Under the pieces are notes generated by a model. That model had not been told where the DNA came from, searched no databases, and worked only from the letters and a program-made list of their open reading frames with translations. DNA of 64,000 nucleotides from contig NC_018149.1 of NCBI RefSeq assembly GCF_000277795.1, positions 465,160-529,159 on the forward strand, in the 5' to 3' direction. Positions 20,661 through 30,415 of the stretch are shown here, one piece after another. The translations under genes were made by a program, and so were the position numbers. Within the stretch, counting starts at the first letter, position 1, and each line of letters opens with the position of its first letter. Source of the stretch: Mycoplasma wenyonii str. Massachusetts (GTDB taxonomy: Bacteria > Bacillota_I > Bacilli_A > Mycoplasmatales > Mycoplasmoidaceae).

Positions 20661-21299
20661 CTAATAGTTTAGTGAAGAGAGAGTTAGCTCATAAGACTTG
20701 CCCATAGTTGCTGAAAGAGTGATCTTCTTTATAAATTGAGACTTAACTGCAGGAGGCTTCTTCGCTCTCAAGAACTTAATTAAATAGTTAAAGTTCTCTT
20801 CTAGTTGTTCAATTGTGAAAGAAGTTTGACCTATAGAGAGGTGAACATTTCCTCCACTATCATTCTGAAGAGTCTTTTGACCTCTTCTAAAGATCTCTAC
20901 AGCCTCTCTAGTATCTTTAACTACTGTTCCATTCTTAGGAGAAGGTAATAGTCCTTTAGGTCCTAGTATCTTTCCTAATTTCAATAGTTTAGGCATAGAT
21001 TGATGAGAAGAAATAATTAGTTGAAAATCCATTCAACCTTGTTGAATCTTCTGAATAGTATCTTCTCCCCCTAGATAATCTATTCCAGCTTTCTTTGCCT
21101 CTTCTTCTCCTAAAGACTCATCAAAAACCAATATCTTTATTGGCTTCTTAACTACTGGATTAGGAAGTAAATATCTTTCTTTTATGTTTTGATCATGCTT
21201 TCTTGGTTGAATGGCTAAAAGAATAGCTACATCAACACTTTCAACAAAGGTATTCTTTTTGTTTGTAAGTATTTTCTCTAAAGCTTCTTTTAGCTCCAT
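20661..21299 (-). CDS. rplA: 50S ribosomal protein L1
   Basis: 212 residues with one TGA=Trp (21033). L1 binds 23S rRNA at the E-site stalk and can repress its own operon by binding mRNA. The L1 hallmarks are present: DVAILLAIQPRKHDQNIK near residue 22 and GKILGPKGLLPSPKNGTV near residue 110. Its ATG shares one base with the rplK stop (TAATG), the usual rplK-rplA coupling. Confidence 0.96.
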
Positions 21300-21730
21300 T
21301 ACTTATTCTCTTCTTTCTTAACTATCTTCACGCCCATTTGTCTGGCTGTTCCAGAAATCATAGAGATCATACTTTCTAAGTTATCTGTATTAGATTCTTC
21401 TAACTTAATCTTTGCTATCTCTACTACTTTGGAGTAGTCGAGAGTTGCAACTGCAGTAGTTTTAGAGTTAGAAGATCCCTTTTCTATTGAGGCTGCTTTC
21501 TTAATTAGTGCTGAGGCGGGAGTGCTCTTTAGTTGAAACTTAAAAGCTTTGGAGGGTAGTATCTCAATAACCACTGGGACTCTCTCTCCCATTCTATTAG
21601 AGGTTTTTTCATTAAATTCTTTAGAAAATTGAACCATATTAATTCCTAAGCTGGCTAATGCCGGTCCAGGTTTAGCTTGACCCCCGACTAACTCTAACTT
21701 AGCTATTCTGTTTTGAGACTTAAAAAACAT
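21299..21730 (-). CDS. rplK: 50S ribosomal protein L11
   Basis: 143 residues from ATG 21728-21730. L11 forms the GTPase-associated centre with 23S rRNA. Clear landmarks are KLELVGGQAKPGPALASLG at the N-terminus, the TPPAS-type segment here LKSTPASALIKKAA, and the C-terminal GTARQMGVKIV. Coupled to rplA downstream and only three bases from rpsO upstream. Confidence 0.97.
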   Translation of the reverse strand: MFFKSQNRIAKLELVGGQAKPGPALASLGINMVQFSKEFNEKTSNRMGERVPVVIEILPSKAFKFQLKSTPASALIKKAASIEKGSSNSKTTAVATLDYSKVVEIAKIKLEESNTDNLESMISMISGTARQMGVKIVKKEENK

Positions 21731-21732
21731 CT

Positions 21733-21954
21733 CTAATTATTAGTACTTTCTTTAAGTGCTAGTTTATATTGCTCTGGGGAGGTTCTCTTTAGATAGTTAA
21801 GAAACTTTCTTCTCTTAGAAAGTAATTTAGCTAAAGCTAACTTACTATAGTAATCTTTCTTATTCTTCTTAAGGTGTTGTTGTAGTTTTTGAATTCTCTT
21901 TCAACACTCTCTTAGCTGGTATACATGATGACCACAACTAAATTCTGTAGTCAT
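21733..21954 (-). CDS. rpsO: 30S ribosomal protein S15
   Basis: 73 residues, ATG 21952-21954 to TAG 21733-21735, with one TGA=Trp. Central platform protein binding 16S rRNA. The helix pattern [20 protein letters not shown], then [22 protein letters not shown], is the S15 signature. Slightly shorter than the usual 85-90 residues at the N-terminus. It sits between purA and rplK in the same direction with gaps of six and three bases, so it is part of one transcript with them. Confidence 0.93.
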
Positions 21955-21960
21955 TATCTA

Positions 21961-23262
21961 CTATCTGAATACATGATCTTCTTTATTCTTACCAAATGAA
22001 ATAATAGAAATTTTGATACCTAATTCAGATTCTAAAAACTCTATAAAGTTTCTGAACTCTTGTGAGAAATCAGAAAACTTAGTTATCTTAGAGTAATCCT
22101 CTTCTCAACAACTAAATTCTTTATATAGAAGAGTTAAGTCTTCTTCTGGATACATTCCTGAAATAACCTCTGAGAAACTAATGCTTTGATTATCTTTTCC
22201 CCTGTAACCTGTACAAACCTTAAAGCTAGGAAAGTTAGATTTAGAAAATACATCTACTAAGGATAAAGAGAGTTCAGTTACTCCAGCAAGATTAATTGAA
22301 TATCTCAAGGCATTTAGATCTAGTCAACCTAATCTTCTAGGTCTTGCTGTATTAGAACCATACTCTCTTCCTTTTTCTCTAATAATTTCTTCTATCTCCT
22401 TTTCCCCTTCTTTAAATTCAGTAGGTAAAGGCCCAGATCCTACTCTAGAGGTATAGATCTTGCAAGCACCTATTATTTTTCCTAGAGAATTTACAGGCAA
22501 ATAAGCTCCGTGATAGATTGAGCTTGAGATATTAGAAGAAGTAACGAATGGATAAGTACCTAAGTCAATATCTAATAACATTCCTTGACTTCCCTCTAAT
22601 AAGAAAGACTTGTTATTTGCTAGTTCTTGAGCACTAAAAGAATAGTAGTTAATAAAGTAATCTCTTAGTTTTTCTGCTACTTGCGAATATCTCTCACTTA
22701 ACTCTTCTGAATCAAATACTTGAAAACCATATTTCTCAAATATAGGATTCTTAAGTTTTAGATTCATCTCTAATCTCCCCTTCATTCCTTCTTTGTTGAA
22801 TAAATCAAAAAACTTAAGTCCTAATCTAGCACTCTTATCTGCATAAGTAGGACCTATTCCTCTTAAGGTGCTTCCTATCTTAGAACCTCCTCTTAAGTGT
22901 TCACATAATTTGTCTCACTCTATGTGAAAGTCAAATATCACATTAGCTTGTAGAGCGATAAATAGCTTACCTTTTAGACTACTACCTAATAGTTTTTCTA
23001 AACTAGCAATCTCTTCTAGTAATAGAAAGGGATTAACTGTTACTCCGGGGGCAATAATAGCTGAAGTATTGAATATTCCTGAAGGAATGCTTCTTAATAC
23101 ACACTTTTCTCCTTTGTGGTAAATAGTATGTCCTGCATTGTCTCCTCCTTGATATCTAACTACATAGTCATAGGAAGAGGAGAGTAAATCTACTATCTTA
23201 CCTTTCCCTTCATCCCCGAATTGGAGACCAATTAAAGCTGAAAGTTTGTTATTCAAAGTCAA
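21961..23262 (-). CDS. purA: Adenylosuccinate synthetase
   Basis: 433 residues from TTG 23260-23262. Makes adenylosuccinate from IMP, aspartate and GTP, the first step from IMP to AMP. The GTP-binding GDEGKGKIVDLL lies near residue 16, followed by GGDNAGHT, GIGPTYADKSAR, SFLLEGSQGMLLDID and the SRVGSGPLPTE and TGRPRR-type (here TARPRRLGWLD) active-site segments. Two TGA codons are Trp. Haemoplasmas salvage host purines, and purA fits that use. Lies downstream of tuf. Confidence 0.96.
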
Positions 23263-23274
23263 TTAGCAACTAGT

Positions 23275-23302
23275 CCCTTCTCTCCCCTAGTTAAGGGAAG
23301 GG
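23275..23302. terminator. Possible hairpin between tuf and purA
   Basis: The intergenic strand contains CCCTTC and GAAGGG arms around an A/T loop. A similar CCCT...AGGGAAGGG arrangement lies at about 33713-33740. No clear U run follows, so a terminator is only a suggestion. Confidence 0.3.
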
Positions 23303-23311
23303 AATTAAAAA

Positions 23312-24496
23312 CTATTCAATAATCTCAGTTACTGTTCCAGCTCCTATAGTCTTACCTCCTTCTCTAATTGAGAACTTAAATCCTTGTTCAACAGCTACAG
23401 CACTAATTAAAGAAACAATAATTGGAGAGTGGTCTCCCGGAAGAACCATTTCAACTCCTTCTGGTAGTGAAATCTCTCCAGTAACATCAGTGGTTCTGAA
23501 ATAGAACTGAGGCTTGTATCCTTGTCCGAAAGCAGTATGTCTTCCCCCTTCTTCTTTCTTCAAGGCATAAACTTCTGCTTTGAACTTGGAGTGGGGAGTA
23601 ATAGATTTAGGCTTTGCAAGAACTTGACCTCTAGTTACTTCATTCTTTTCCACCCCTCTAAGTAGAATACCAGCATTGTCTCCTGGTAGTACTTCTTCTA
23701 GTGGCTTTCTAAACATTTCAATTCCAGTTACAACTGCTTTAGAGGTATCTCCAAATCCAACTATCTCAACTTCTTCACCTACCTTTAACTTACCTCTTTC
23801 ACATCTACCAGTAACTACAGTTCCTCTACCAGTAATGGTTAGAACATCTTCTATTGAGAGTAAGAATGGCTTATCAATATCTCTGGTTGGAACTGGAATA
23901 TAAGTATCTAGTTGGTCTAGTAAAGCTTGAATTCCCTTTTCAAATTCAGCATCTCCTTCAAGAGCTTTAAGAGCTGATCCTCTAATAACAGGAGTATTGT
24001 CTCCATCGTAGTCATAAGAAGTTAATAGTTCTTTGATTTCCATTTCAACAAGATCTAACATTTCTGGGTCTGTGAAGGTATCACATTTGTTTAAGAAAAC
24101 AACTATCTTTTGAACACCTACTTGCTTTGCTAAAAGAATGTGTTCTCTTGTTTGAGGCATGGGTCCATCAGTTGCAGAAACAACAAGAATAGCGCCATCT
24201 ACTTGTGCAGCTCCAATAATCATGTTCTTAATGTAGTCAGAGTGACCTGGACAGTCAACGTGAGCATAGTGTCTTGTTTTTGTTTCATACTCTACGTGAG
24301 TAGTGTTAATGGTGATTCCTCTTTCTCTTTCCTCTGGAGCTCTGTCAATAGAGGCATAGTCTCTAGCTTCTCCAAGTCCTAACTTTGCACAATAAGTACA
24401 GATAGCTGCAGTTAATGTAGTCTTACCATGGTCAATGTGACCAATAGTACCTACATTAATATGTTCTTTTTCTCTACTGAACTTAACTTTTGACAT
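23312..24496 (-). CDS. tuf: Elongation factor Tu
   Basis: 394 residues from ATG 24494-24496, full family length, no TGA codon. GTPase that delivers aminoacyl-tRNA to the ribosome. [14 protein letters not shown] at residue 19, the switch [18 protein letters not shown] and the C-terminal [15 protein letters not shown] are all present. A highly expressed reference gene for codon use in the window. Confidence 0.99.
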   Translation of the reverse strand: MSKVKFSREKEHINVGTIGHIDHGKTTLTAAICTYCAKLGLGEARDYASIDRAPEERERGITINTTHVEYETKTRHYAHVDCPGHSDYIKNMIIGAAQVDGAILVVSATDGPMPQTREHILLAKQVGVQKIVVFLNKCDTFTDPEMLDLVEMEIKELLTSYDYDGDNTPVIRGSALKALEGDAEFEKGIQALLDQLDTYIPVPTRDIDKPFLLSIEDVLTITGRGTVVTGRCERGKLKVGEEVEIVGFGDTSKAVVTGIEMFRKPLEEVLPGDNAGILLRGVEKNEVTRGQVLAKPKSITPHSKFKAEVYALKKEEGGRHTAFGQGYKPQFYFRTTDVTGEISLPEGVEMVLPGDHSPIIVSLISAVAVEQGFKFSIREGGKTIGAGTVTEIIE

Positions 24497-24680
24497 AAGA
24501 CTAACTGGTTAGACTCTTAATTTCAATTAAAAATTCTACTTTAGTTTATTTTTCAATTCTGAAACTCCTAATCTGTTGGGATTGTGAATAAAAAGATGTT
24601 AATTTTCAGATAGATTAAGAGGGAGACAAAAAGACTTAAAAGGTTTGTCTTTGTGGAAAATATAGTTAAAAGTTATTTTT

Positions 24681-25376
24681 ATGTTAGGTGCTAAGTTTCT
24701 CTTAATTCCTATTGTTGGTGGTTTTGGTAGTATAGTTGGTTGTACTTCTATTTCTACTCAGGAATGGGATCCTGAATATGTGTGGAGAGTGGGATCTAAA
24801 AAGGAGTTCTATTTAACTACTTGCAAAAATAGAAGAACAGAGGAAGACGATATTAATTCAAAATGAATTTACTCGGATTTACAAGTCTACTTGATATTTA
24901 AAGAGGGCATCTCAACAACCACAGATGGAACTGAACTTAAATTAATAGGCAAAGGGTATCATCAAAAATTCTCGAATACAAAACCTATTACTCCAGTAGT
25001 CTATAACTACCGAGAAGATTTACAACAAAAAATTAACAATGATGGTGGAGACAATCGATTTTCTTTAACAGTCGGAGAACTAACTGGAATCAATTGACTA
25101 GGAGAGGGCGGCGGAGGTGTTGACTCTAGCGAGTGGGGGCTTAGGATAAATTGCGATAAAAAGTTATTTACATTTAATAAAGACAGTGGTGATACCAGCT
25201 CAGCAATGTCATCAGAACTTTCAAGAATGAAATTTAAATTAAATAAGTGCGGTGAAGAGAGTTATCGAGGAGTTAAAGGTTGTTTAATAGAAATTAGTAA
25301 CGACGGTACCAACTGGGCTGGCCACAATAAAAACTTAAAGTGAGTAGATACATTTAAACCTATAGTAATTCAGTAA
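24681..25376 (+). CDS. Lipoprotein-like secreted protein, EWDPEYVW family
   Basis: 231 residues, ATG 24681 to TAA 25374-25376. The leader MLGAKFLLIPIVGGFGSIVGC ends in a Cys that could be a lipobox. Next comes EWDPEYVWRVGSKKEFYLTTCK, shared with 53719-54390 and 55606-56289, then ELKLIGKGYHQKFS, SLTVGELTG, a Gly-rich loop, LRINCDKKLFTF and a C-terminal KGCLIEI...FKPIVI. The three members share the order of these blocks. Divergent from tuf with a 184-base gap. Role unknown, surface exposed by inference. Confidence 0.78.
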
Positions 25377-25509
25377 TTAATAAGTTTCAAGGTTTATTAA
25401 TTGTTACTGGTCTTTAACTTAATAGCTTTAGTTTCGCACTTAAAAATTTATTAATCCAATTGCCTAGATCTCTTTTAAATCCCTCAATCTAAATAAAAAA
25501 TAATTTCTA

Positions 25510-25821
25510 TTATTTATTGACAGCAAACATTATTAAGATAGCCACAATTAATCCATAAATAGCTACTGATTCACAAACAGCAGCTCCCACTATAAATTGT
25601 TTGAAAATCAAAGCTTCAACTTCTGGGTTTCTAGCCAATGACTCTACAGCCTTTCCTCCAATAAATCCTTGAGCTAATGCCGCCCCTAAACCGGCAAGTA
25701 TTGCAACTCCAGCTCCAATCCCTTTGCCGATGTATTTACCATTTGCCGCCTCATCAAACAAAAGCAATGAACTGCCCCCCCCAGCTTGAAGTAAACCACT
25801 AATAAAGTCTTTTAAGCTCAC
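25510..25821 (-). CDS. atpE: ATP synthase F0 subunit c, copy 2, with phase-variable tract
   Basis: 103 residues from GTG 25819-25821. From GKGIGAGVAILAGLGAALAQ onward it is nearly identical to copy 1 at 9581-9877, including RNPEVEALIFKQF and the CESVAIYGL proton-binding Glu. The N-terminal extension differs (MSLKDFISGLLQAGGG, then LLLFDEAANGKY). It again contains the Gly-Gly-Gly from a G8 tract, in frame. So both c-subunit copies can be silenced independently by tract slippage. Which copy is used cannot be told from sequence. Confidence 0.93.
   Translation of the reverse strand: MSLKDFISGLLQAGGGSSLLLFDEAANGKYIGKGIGAGVAILAGLGAALAQGFIGGKAVESLARNPEVEALIFKQFIVGAAVCESVAIYGLIVAILIMFAVNK
25775..25782. 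repeat. Homopolymer C8 (G8 coding) in atpE copy 2 (ON)
   Basis: GCT GGG GGG GGC AGT encodes Ala-Gly-Gly-Gly-Ser in the N-terminal extension. Confidence 0.9.
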
Positions 25822-25967
25822 TAACTAAATCTAATTATTTTGTTTCTAAAAGCTTTAAGAATTTAAAAAGTCAATAGACAAAACTAATTAATTTTATTTT
25901 TGATCTAGCATTCAATAAGCTTTGAAGCCTTAAGAGTTAAATAATCTAAATAAACAACTAATAAATA

Positions 25968-26867
25968 TTGTTTTCTTTAGTTGGAGGTTCAATTCACAAA
26001 ACCAAAATAGCTTATGGTTGTGTATTGTTATTAGGTTCAGCATCGGTTGCTGGAGTAGCAGTAGGAGATAGTAATGGCAAATGATTTAGTTTATTAAGTC
26101 AAAAGATTTCGGGTGCTTTCGGGGGGGGCGCTGGTGGATCTTCTAGTTCTTCTGTAGGGCAACAAAATGGACTTGTGACGGCTTGAGGGTGGGTAAGAGA
26201 GACAGGTAAAGATGTTTTTAATTGAACTATTAAGCCAACTGCAGTAGCCTTTTCGCAAATTCACAAAACTTATAACAGTTGATGAACTGGTTTAAAGACT
26301 TTTTTTGTTTCTTTGTCGGAACGGCAAATGTACACAATGCTCTTTGAAAAATTTCACACAAAGATCAAAAATACACTTTCTTTCTTTTTGGCTGGAGGGA
26401 ATGACAGAAAAACATTTATAGATTTGTTTAAAACAGACAAAATACAAAGTACTCTAAAAGCAGGAAAATTTCTATTAAAAACGGAAAAAGTAAAGGGACT
26501 TGAAGTAGAACAAAATGTATTTAACTTTCTACTTTTCAAATGATTAGAGGAGCCAAAGAAAGTCACAGGTAAGTTTCAAAGATTATCTGACTATGTGGAT
26601 AGAATCAGTGGCAAAACATGAGGAAATGCTAGAGGAGGTGGTGGGGGAGGGGGAGGTTCTGGAAGTTCATCTAGTTCAGGAAATGGAATTTATAAATTAA
26701 CTACTAATATCGTTAAGGAATATTTAGGTGTTGAGGAGGGTGTTCGAGAAAAAGCATGATTATTCTTCTTGTATTTAAGGGTGAAGTCAACAATTGAAGG
26801 CGCGAAAGCTGGTAAATCAACATGATCTACTCTCGTGAGTTTGTTTAACTCCGGGGGGGGGCACTAG
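25968..26867 (+). CDS. Secreted Gly-rich protein with two poly-G tracts
   Basis: 299 residues from TTG 25968-25970, with many TGA=Trp. Leader KIAYGCVLLLGSASVAGVAVG, then SGAFGGGAGGSSSSS using the first G8 tract in frame (ON). Two helical stretches follow (KTFFVSLSERQMYTMLFEKF; LLKTEKVKGLEVEQN), then a second Gly/Ser linker of eight Gly in mixed codons, a further helical part, and NSGGGH-stop, where the terminal G9 tract lies two codons before TAG. G8 there would extend by a few residues (TSLKG). No family is recognised; the next gene (26978) has a similar plan. Confidence 0.72.
26121..26128. repeat. Homopolymer G8, gene ON
   Basis: TTC GGG GGG GGC GCT in gene 25968-26867, about 50 codons from the start. 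Confidence 0.88.
26853..26861. repeat. Homopolymer G9 at the very 3' end of a gene
   Basis: Placed two codons before the stop of 25968-26867. Length changes alter only the last few residues, unlike the other tracts. Confidence 0.85.
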
Positions 26868-26977
26868 CTTAAAAGGCTAGTTGGCTAACCCATTCTTGCA
26901 ATTGATATAAAGAACAACTGAGAACCAAAAGAAAAGGAATAAAAAGAAAAACTTAAAAACTTTATTTTGATTAGTTA

Positions 26978-27655
26978 GTGCAAATACTAGAAAGTCCTCT
27001 TCTCAAAAACAGAATTGCGATCGGTTGTATAGGTTTATTGGGATTATCTACTTTTTCAGGATTAATTCATACCTCAGTAAGTAGTGGTTTTTCTTCAACA
27101 CTATCACAACTCTTTAATAGGATTGGGTCTGGTGGTTCAGTCGCTCCGGCCGGTCCTTCGGGGACGGAGGGGAAAATCACTCCAATCCAATGAGTAAGTC
27201 AACAAAGCAAAGATACATGAAATAACTACATAACTCCTTTTGCCAAAACAGCTTACACGTGAGTTTCGGAAAAAGACAAAAGAAACTCAGTTTGAGAAGT
27301 TCTTAAAAAATTCGGAAGTTATGGATTTTTTAAGGGATTAATGTCTAATCTTCCTTGAATAGCTTTGGATTGGGTGAAAGTTGCTGCAAATGGAGAAACA
27401 AGATCAAAAATCTTTTTAGCTTGAAAGTACTCGTTAGGTTTCTTTCATTGAGCAGCTACAAACTCAACCTTTAAATCTTTTCTTCAATATTTTTCATTTA
27501 TTTTTGCAGAATTATTATTTAGGCCTAAAGAGGCAATAATGAGATTTATAGAAAAAGAGAAGAGGGCGACAGAAGGTTGTGAAAGTAATACTAGAAGAGT
27601 TATGAGAGATGGAAAAATTTCTATATGTATAAGTGTTAAGAATGAAGAAGCTTAA
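26978..27655 (+). CDS. Secreted protein, Trp-rich, related in plan to 25968-26867
   Basis: 225 residues from GTG 26978 to TAA 27653-27655. Leader IAIGCIGLLGLSTFSGLIHTS, then GSGGSVAPAGPSG (Gly encoded by mixed codons), then a helical Trp-rich body with many TGA codons (KDTWNNYITPFAKTAYTWVS, SNLPWIALDWVKVAANG). C-terminus basic (EKEKRATEG, SNTRRVMRD). Shares leader, Gly/Ser linker and Trp-spaced helices with the preceding gene, but the alignment is too weak to call homology firmly. No tract. Confidence 0.65.
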
Positions 27656-27678
27656 TAAATAAACTCCTAACTAATCTG

Positions 27679-28029
27679 CTATTTTCCCTTTAAACAAGAT
27701 TCAACTATTTTCTTGAACTCTTCTGGATTGTGTATAGCCAATTCAGACAAAACCTTTCTATTTAATACATAACCTGATTTCTGTATTAAATAAATGGCTT
27801 TAGAGTAGGTAAGACCTAATTCTCTAAAAGCAGCATTTAATCTAGTAATCCATAACCTTCTAAAGTCTCTCTTTCTATTCTTTCGATCTCTATAGGCATA
27901 TTGATCTGCTTTAAATACTGCCTGTCTTGCAACTTTATATCCTGCATGTCTATGCCCCCAATAACCAGAGGCTCTCTTTAATACCTTTTTTCTTCTATTT
28001 CTAGTACTAACACTATTAATGGACCTCAT
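27679..28029 (-). CDS. rplT: 50S ribosomal protein L20
   Basis: 116 residues. Early 50S assembly protein; in many bacteria it also represses its own operon. MRSINSVSTRNRRKKVLKRA and GHRHAGYKVARQAV are the conserved N-terminal RNA-binding part; LWITRLNAAFRELGLTYSK the C-terminal domain. Ten bases from rpmI; infC, the usual first gene, is absent here. Confidence 0.97.
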   Translation of the reverse strand: MRSINSVSTRNRRKKVLKRASGYWGHRHAGYKVARQAVFKADQYAYRDRKNRKRDFRRLWITRLNAAFRELGLTYSKAIYLIQKSGYVLNRKVLSELAIHNPEEFKKIVESCLKGK

Positions 28030-28039
28030 AGTGTATTAA

Positions 28040-28255
28040 CTATCTCTTTCCTTGTAATAGATGTGCGGTTATCTTGTATTGCGCATCATTGAACAAAGCA
28101 CTCTTTCTTAGTTGTCTCTTTCTCTTGGTAGTTTTAGCAGAGGCACAATGAGATCTATGAGATCTCTTTCTTTTAATTGCTCCAGAACCTAGAACTACTA
28201 CTCTTTTGGAAAGAGACTTCTTGGTTTTATGTTTGATTTTCTTAACCTTTGACAT
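28040..28255 (-). CDS. rpmI: 50S ribosomal protein L35
   Basis: 71 residues, very basic. The family core KHKTKKSLSKR...GSGAIKRKRSHRSH, with the KTTKRKRQLRKS tail, is clear. First gene of the rpmI-rplT pair on this strand; infC is not found upstream, where a surface gene starts divergently. Confidence 0.93.
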   Translation of the reverse strand: MSKVKKIKHKTKKSLSKRVVVLGSGAIKRKRSHRSHCASAKTTKRKRQLRKSALFNDAQYKITAHLLQGKR

Positions 28256-28335
28256 ACAAATCTAATCTATTTTATTTTCAAAAAATAATTTAGTGACAAG
28301 ATTTGAGTTCGGTGTCTATAAAAATTAGTTAGTTT

Positions 28336-29394
28336 ATGAAGAGCATAATAACTCTCGGACAGGCTCTTATTGTGTTTGTTACAGGCATAGGTCCTTTAGT
28401 TTATTACTCACTCTCTGATATTGCACTTGAAGGTAGTAGAAATTACAAGATTGAATATGAATTTAAGAATTTAGCAGGAGAAGGTGTAGAAACAATAACT
28501 CGAGAGCATGGCAAATCAGAAAGATATCAAGGAATTCCTAATGAAAAGGTATGTATGGGAAATAATAAGAGTTATGAAAGTGTTTATGATATTCGCTTCA
28601 AAGATGGATCTTCTATAGAGGCTAATGGTTGAAGAGCTGGTGGATCTGGAGTAAGTATTAAAGAACCTTTTGAAGTTATTGAGAAAAAGAGTTACGTGGA
28701 AGGAGAAAAATGGGTAGGGGCAAAAGAGGAATCTCACCAAACATTAGATTCAAAAATCAAAGAAAACTTAAGATTAATTGTTTATAAAGATGGAGAGGGA
28801 AAGTTTGGAGCAATTTTGGTCGGTAGTGTTAAAGATATGTGATGAACAGAATATAAAAAAGAAAATTTGGTAGATCGTATAGATGACAGAAAGCTTTCAA
28901 AATTCATTGATCACATAAAAACAGGAGAGTTTGCGGTCAGACGGTCTGTTAAAGGTGTATGGAGTAAATTAACCGACTTTTCTTGCGATAAAAAGCGTGT
29001 TAGAGATGGTGAGCCTATTTATAAAAATTACGGAGTATTGGTTCAACAATGAAACGATAAAACATCATCGACCAAGCCTCAACAATTTCAAGAAGGAATT
29101 GCGGAAGAAGTTGTTGTTCTAGACTGAATTGATTTTGGATTTAAAAATATTGAGCCACAAAAAGGGGAATGGGCTAAGCCAAGCAATAAGGATGGGAGTT
29201 TAGCACCAGATAATGCAATTGGAAGGTGAGATTACTGAAGACCAAAGAGTACCAATAAACCTTTTGAAGTAATCGTTGGTAAATTAGAAGACATCGCAAT
29301 TAGTAAAGAAGGTATATCAGATGGAAAGGGAAACAAAATATTATGAAGTGATCAATTCAAGCCAACAAAATGAGAAGTTAGTTTAATTAAGTAA
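28336..29394 (+). CDS. Surface paralogue, array 2 gene 1
   Basis: 352 residues, ATG 28336 to TAA 29392-29394, many TGA=Trp. Leader MKSIITLGQALIVFVTGIGP, then RNYKIEYEFKN, YQGIPNEKVCMGNN, FEVIEKKSYV, NLRLIVYKDGEGKFGAILVG, FAVRRSVKGVW, PIYKNYGVLVQQW and a C-terminal KEGISDGKGNKI block. The order defines array 2. Its 3' 174 bases are nearly the same as those of gene 3 (31262-31435). The family plan also fits array 1, so the two are one superfamily. Role unknown. Confidence 0.8.
29221..29394. repeat. 3' module repeat, array 2 genes 1 and 3
   Basis: Closely similar to 31262-31435, including a 56-base identical run starting GGTATATCAG. Encodes the last 57 residues of each gene. Confidence 0.85.
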
Positions 29395-29409
29395 AGAAAT
29401 AGATTTTTT

Positions 29410-30408
29410 TTGGGGGCGATAAACATAGGACAAGCACTTATTTTCACCGCTACAGGAATGGGTCCTATTTTATTTTTTGGACTCTCACTCAGAGATAGCT
29501 ACACAAAACAAAGAGATTTTTCAATAGAAGTTGGTTTTTCTGGGGAGAAGACAAAAGAATTAGATAAATTCCAACAAGAATTCGGTAGTCACAGACATAT
29601 GTACCAAGGTTATCCGGTGGGTGGAATATGTTTCTCTAGGGGATTAAAGCCTGATAAGGCATATGCTATTGAGTTCCGTGGGGGCAGAGGAAAAGGAGGT
29701 GTTTGAGCTGGAAAGGCTGCAGAATTCAAAAACTATATTGTTGTGGTTGAAAAAGAATTGAAGTTGGATTGAACTGGTAAAGAGGGTAGTGGATATTGAA
29801 GTCGACAATTAAAAAATGTTGATAAGTACTGAGCATTTGTTTATGAAAACGAAAAGGGAGTTGGTATTATGTTGCTTGAACAAGGTAGTCCGGTGAGTGA
29901 CACTGTACCACAAGTTACATCACAAACTGTATCGGGAAACACTATTCCCCGAATATCTCCAGAGGAAATAAATAACAAAAAAGTCTCTGTAAGAAGAAGT
30001 GTTATTGGTGTTTGGGGAGAGCAAGTATTAGACGGTATTGAAAATGGTTCTAAAAAGTGTAAAAATACCGACTTAAGAAAAGGACAACCAATATATAGAG
30101 GTTATGGAATGTTGAATTTCAATGGAATGCCAAAATCAGGAGTTAGAGTATTAGACTGAATTTTTATTGGAGAAAAAGACAGAATTAAGTTCAATGAAGG
30201 AGAATGAGTAACAAACAAAACAACAGATGGAAAGACAGGAATCGGAAGATACGATTACTTTGAAGGTTTAGATACTATTAAAAAGGGTTATTTGAGTAAA
30301 TTAAGTGATTTAAGAGTTGATTCCGAGGGAATTAAGAATGGAAAAGGAGAAAAAATTACTTGAAGTGACAAATTTAGACCAACTATTATTGCAACACTAG
30401 AAAAATAA
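29410..30408 (+). CDS. Surface paralogue, array 2 gene 2
   Basis: 332 residues from TTG 29410 to TAA 30406-30408. Leader INIGQALIFTATGMGPILFFG, RDFSIEVGFSG, MYQGYPVGGICFSRG, YIVVVEKELK, VRRSVIGVWG, PIYRGYGMLNFNG, SEGIKNGKGEKI-type end. The middle is diverged from genes 1 and 3, but the last 88 bases match gene 4 with one difference. It starts 15 bases after gene 1, so the genes are likely cotranscribed. Confidence 0.8.
30321..30408. repeat. 3' module repeat, array 2 genes 2 and 4
   Basis: 88 bases, one difference from 32407-32494. Covers the last 28 codons and stop. Confidence 0.92.
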
Positions 30409-30415
30409 GGCTTGT

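Noticed and set aside
24640-24680. Promoter-like TATAGT before the gene at 24681
   Set aside because: No convincing -35 element at proper spacing; such A/T hexamers are frequent here.
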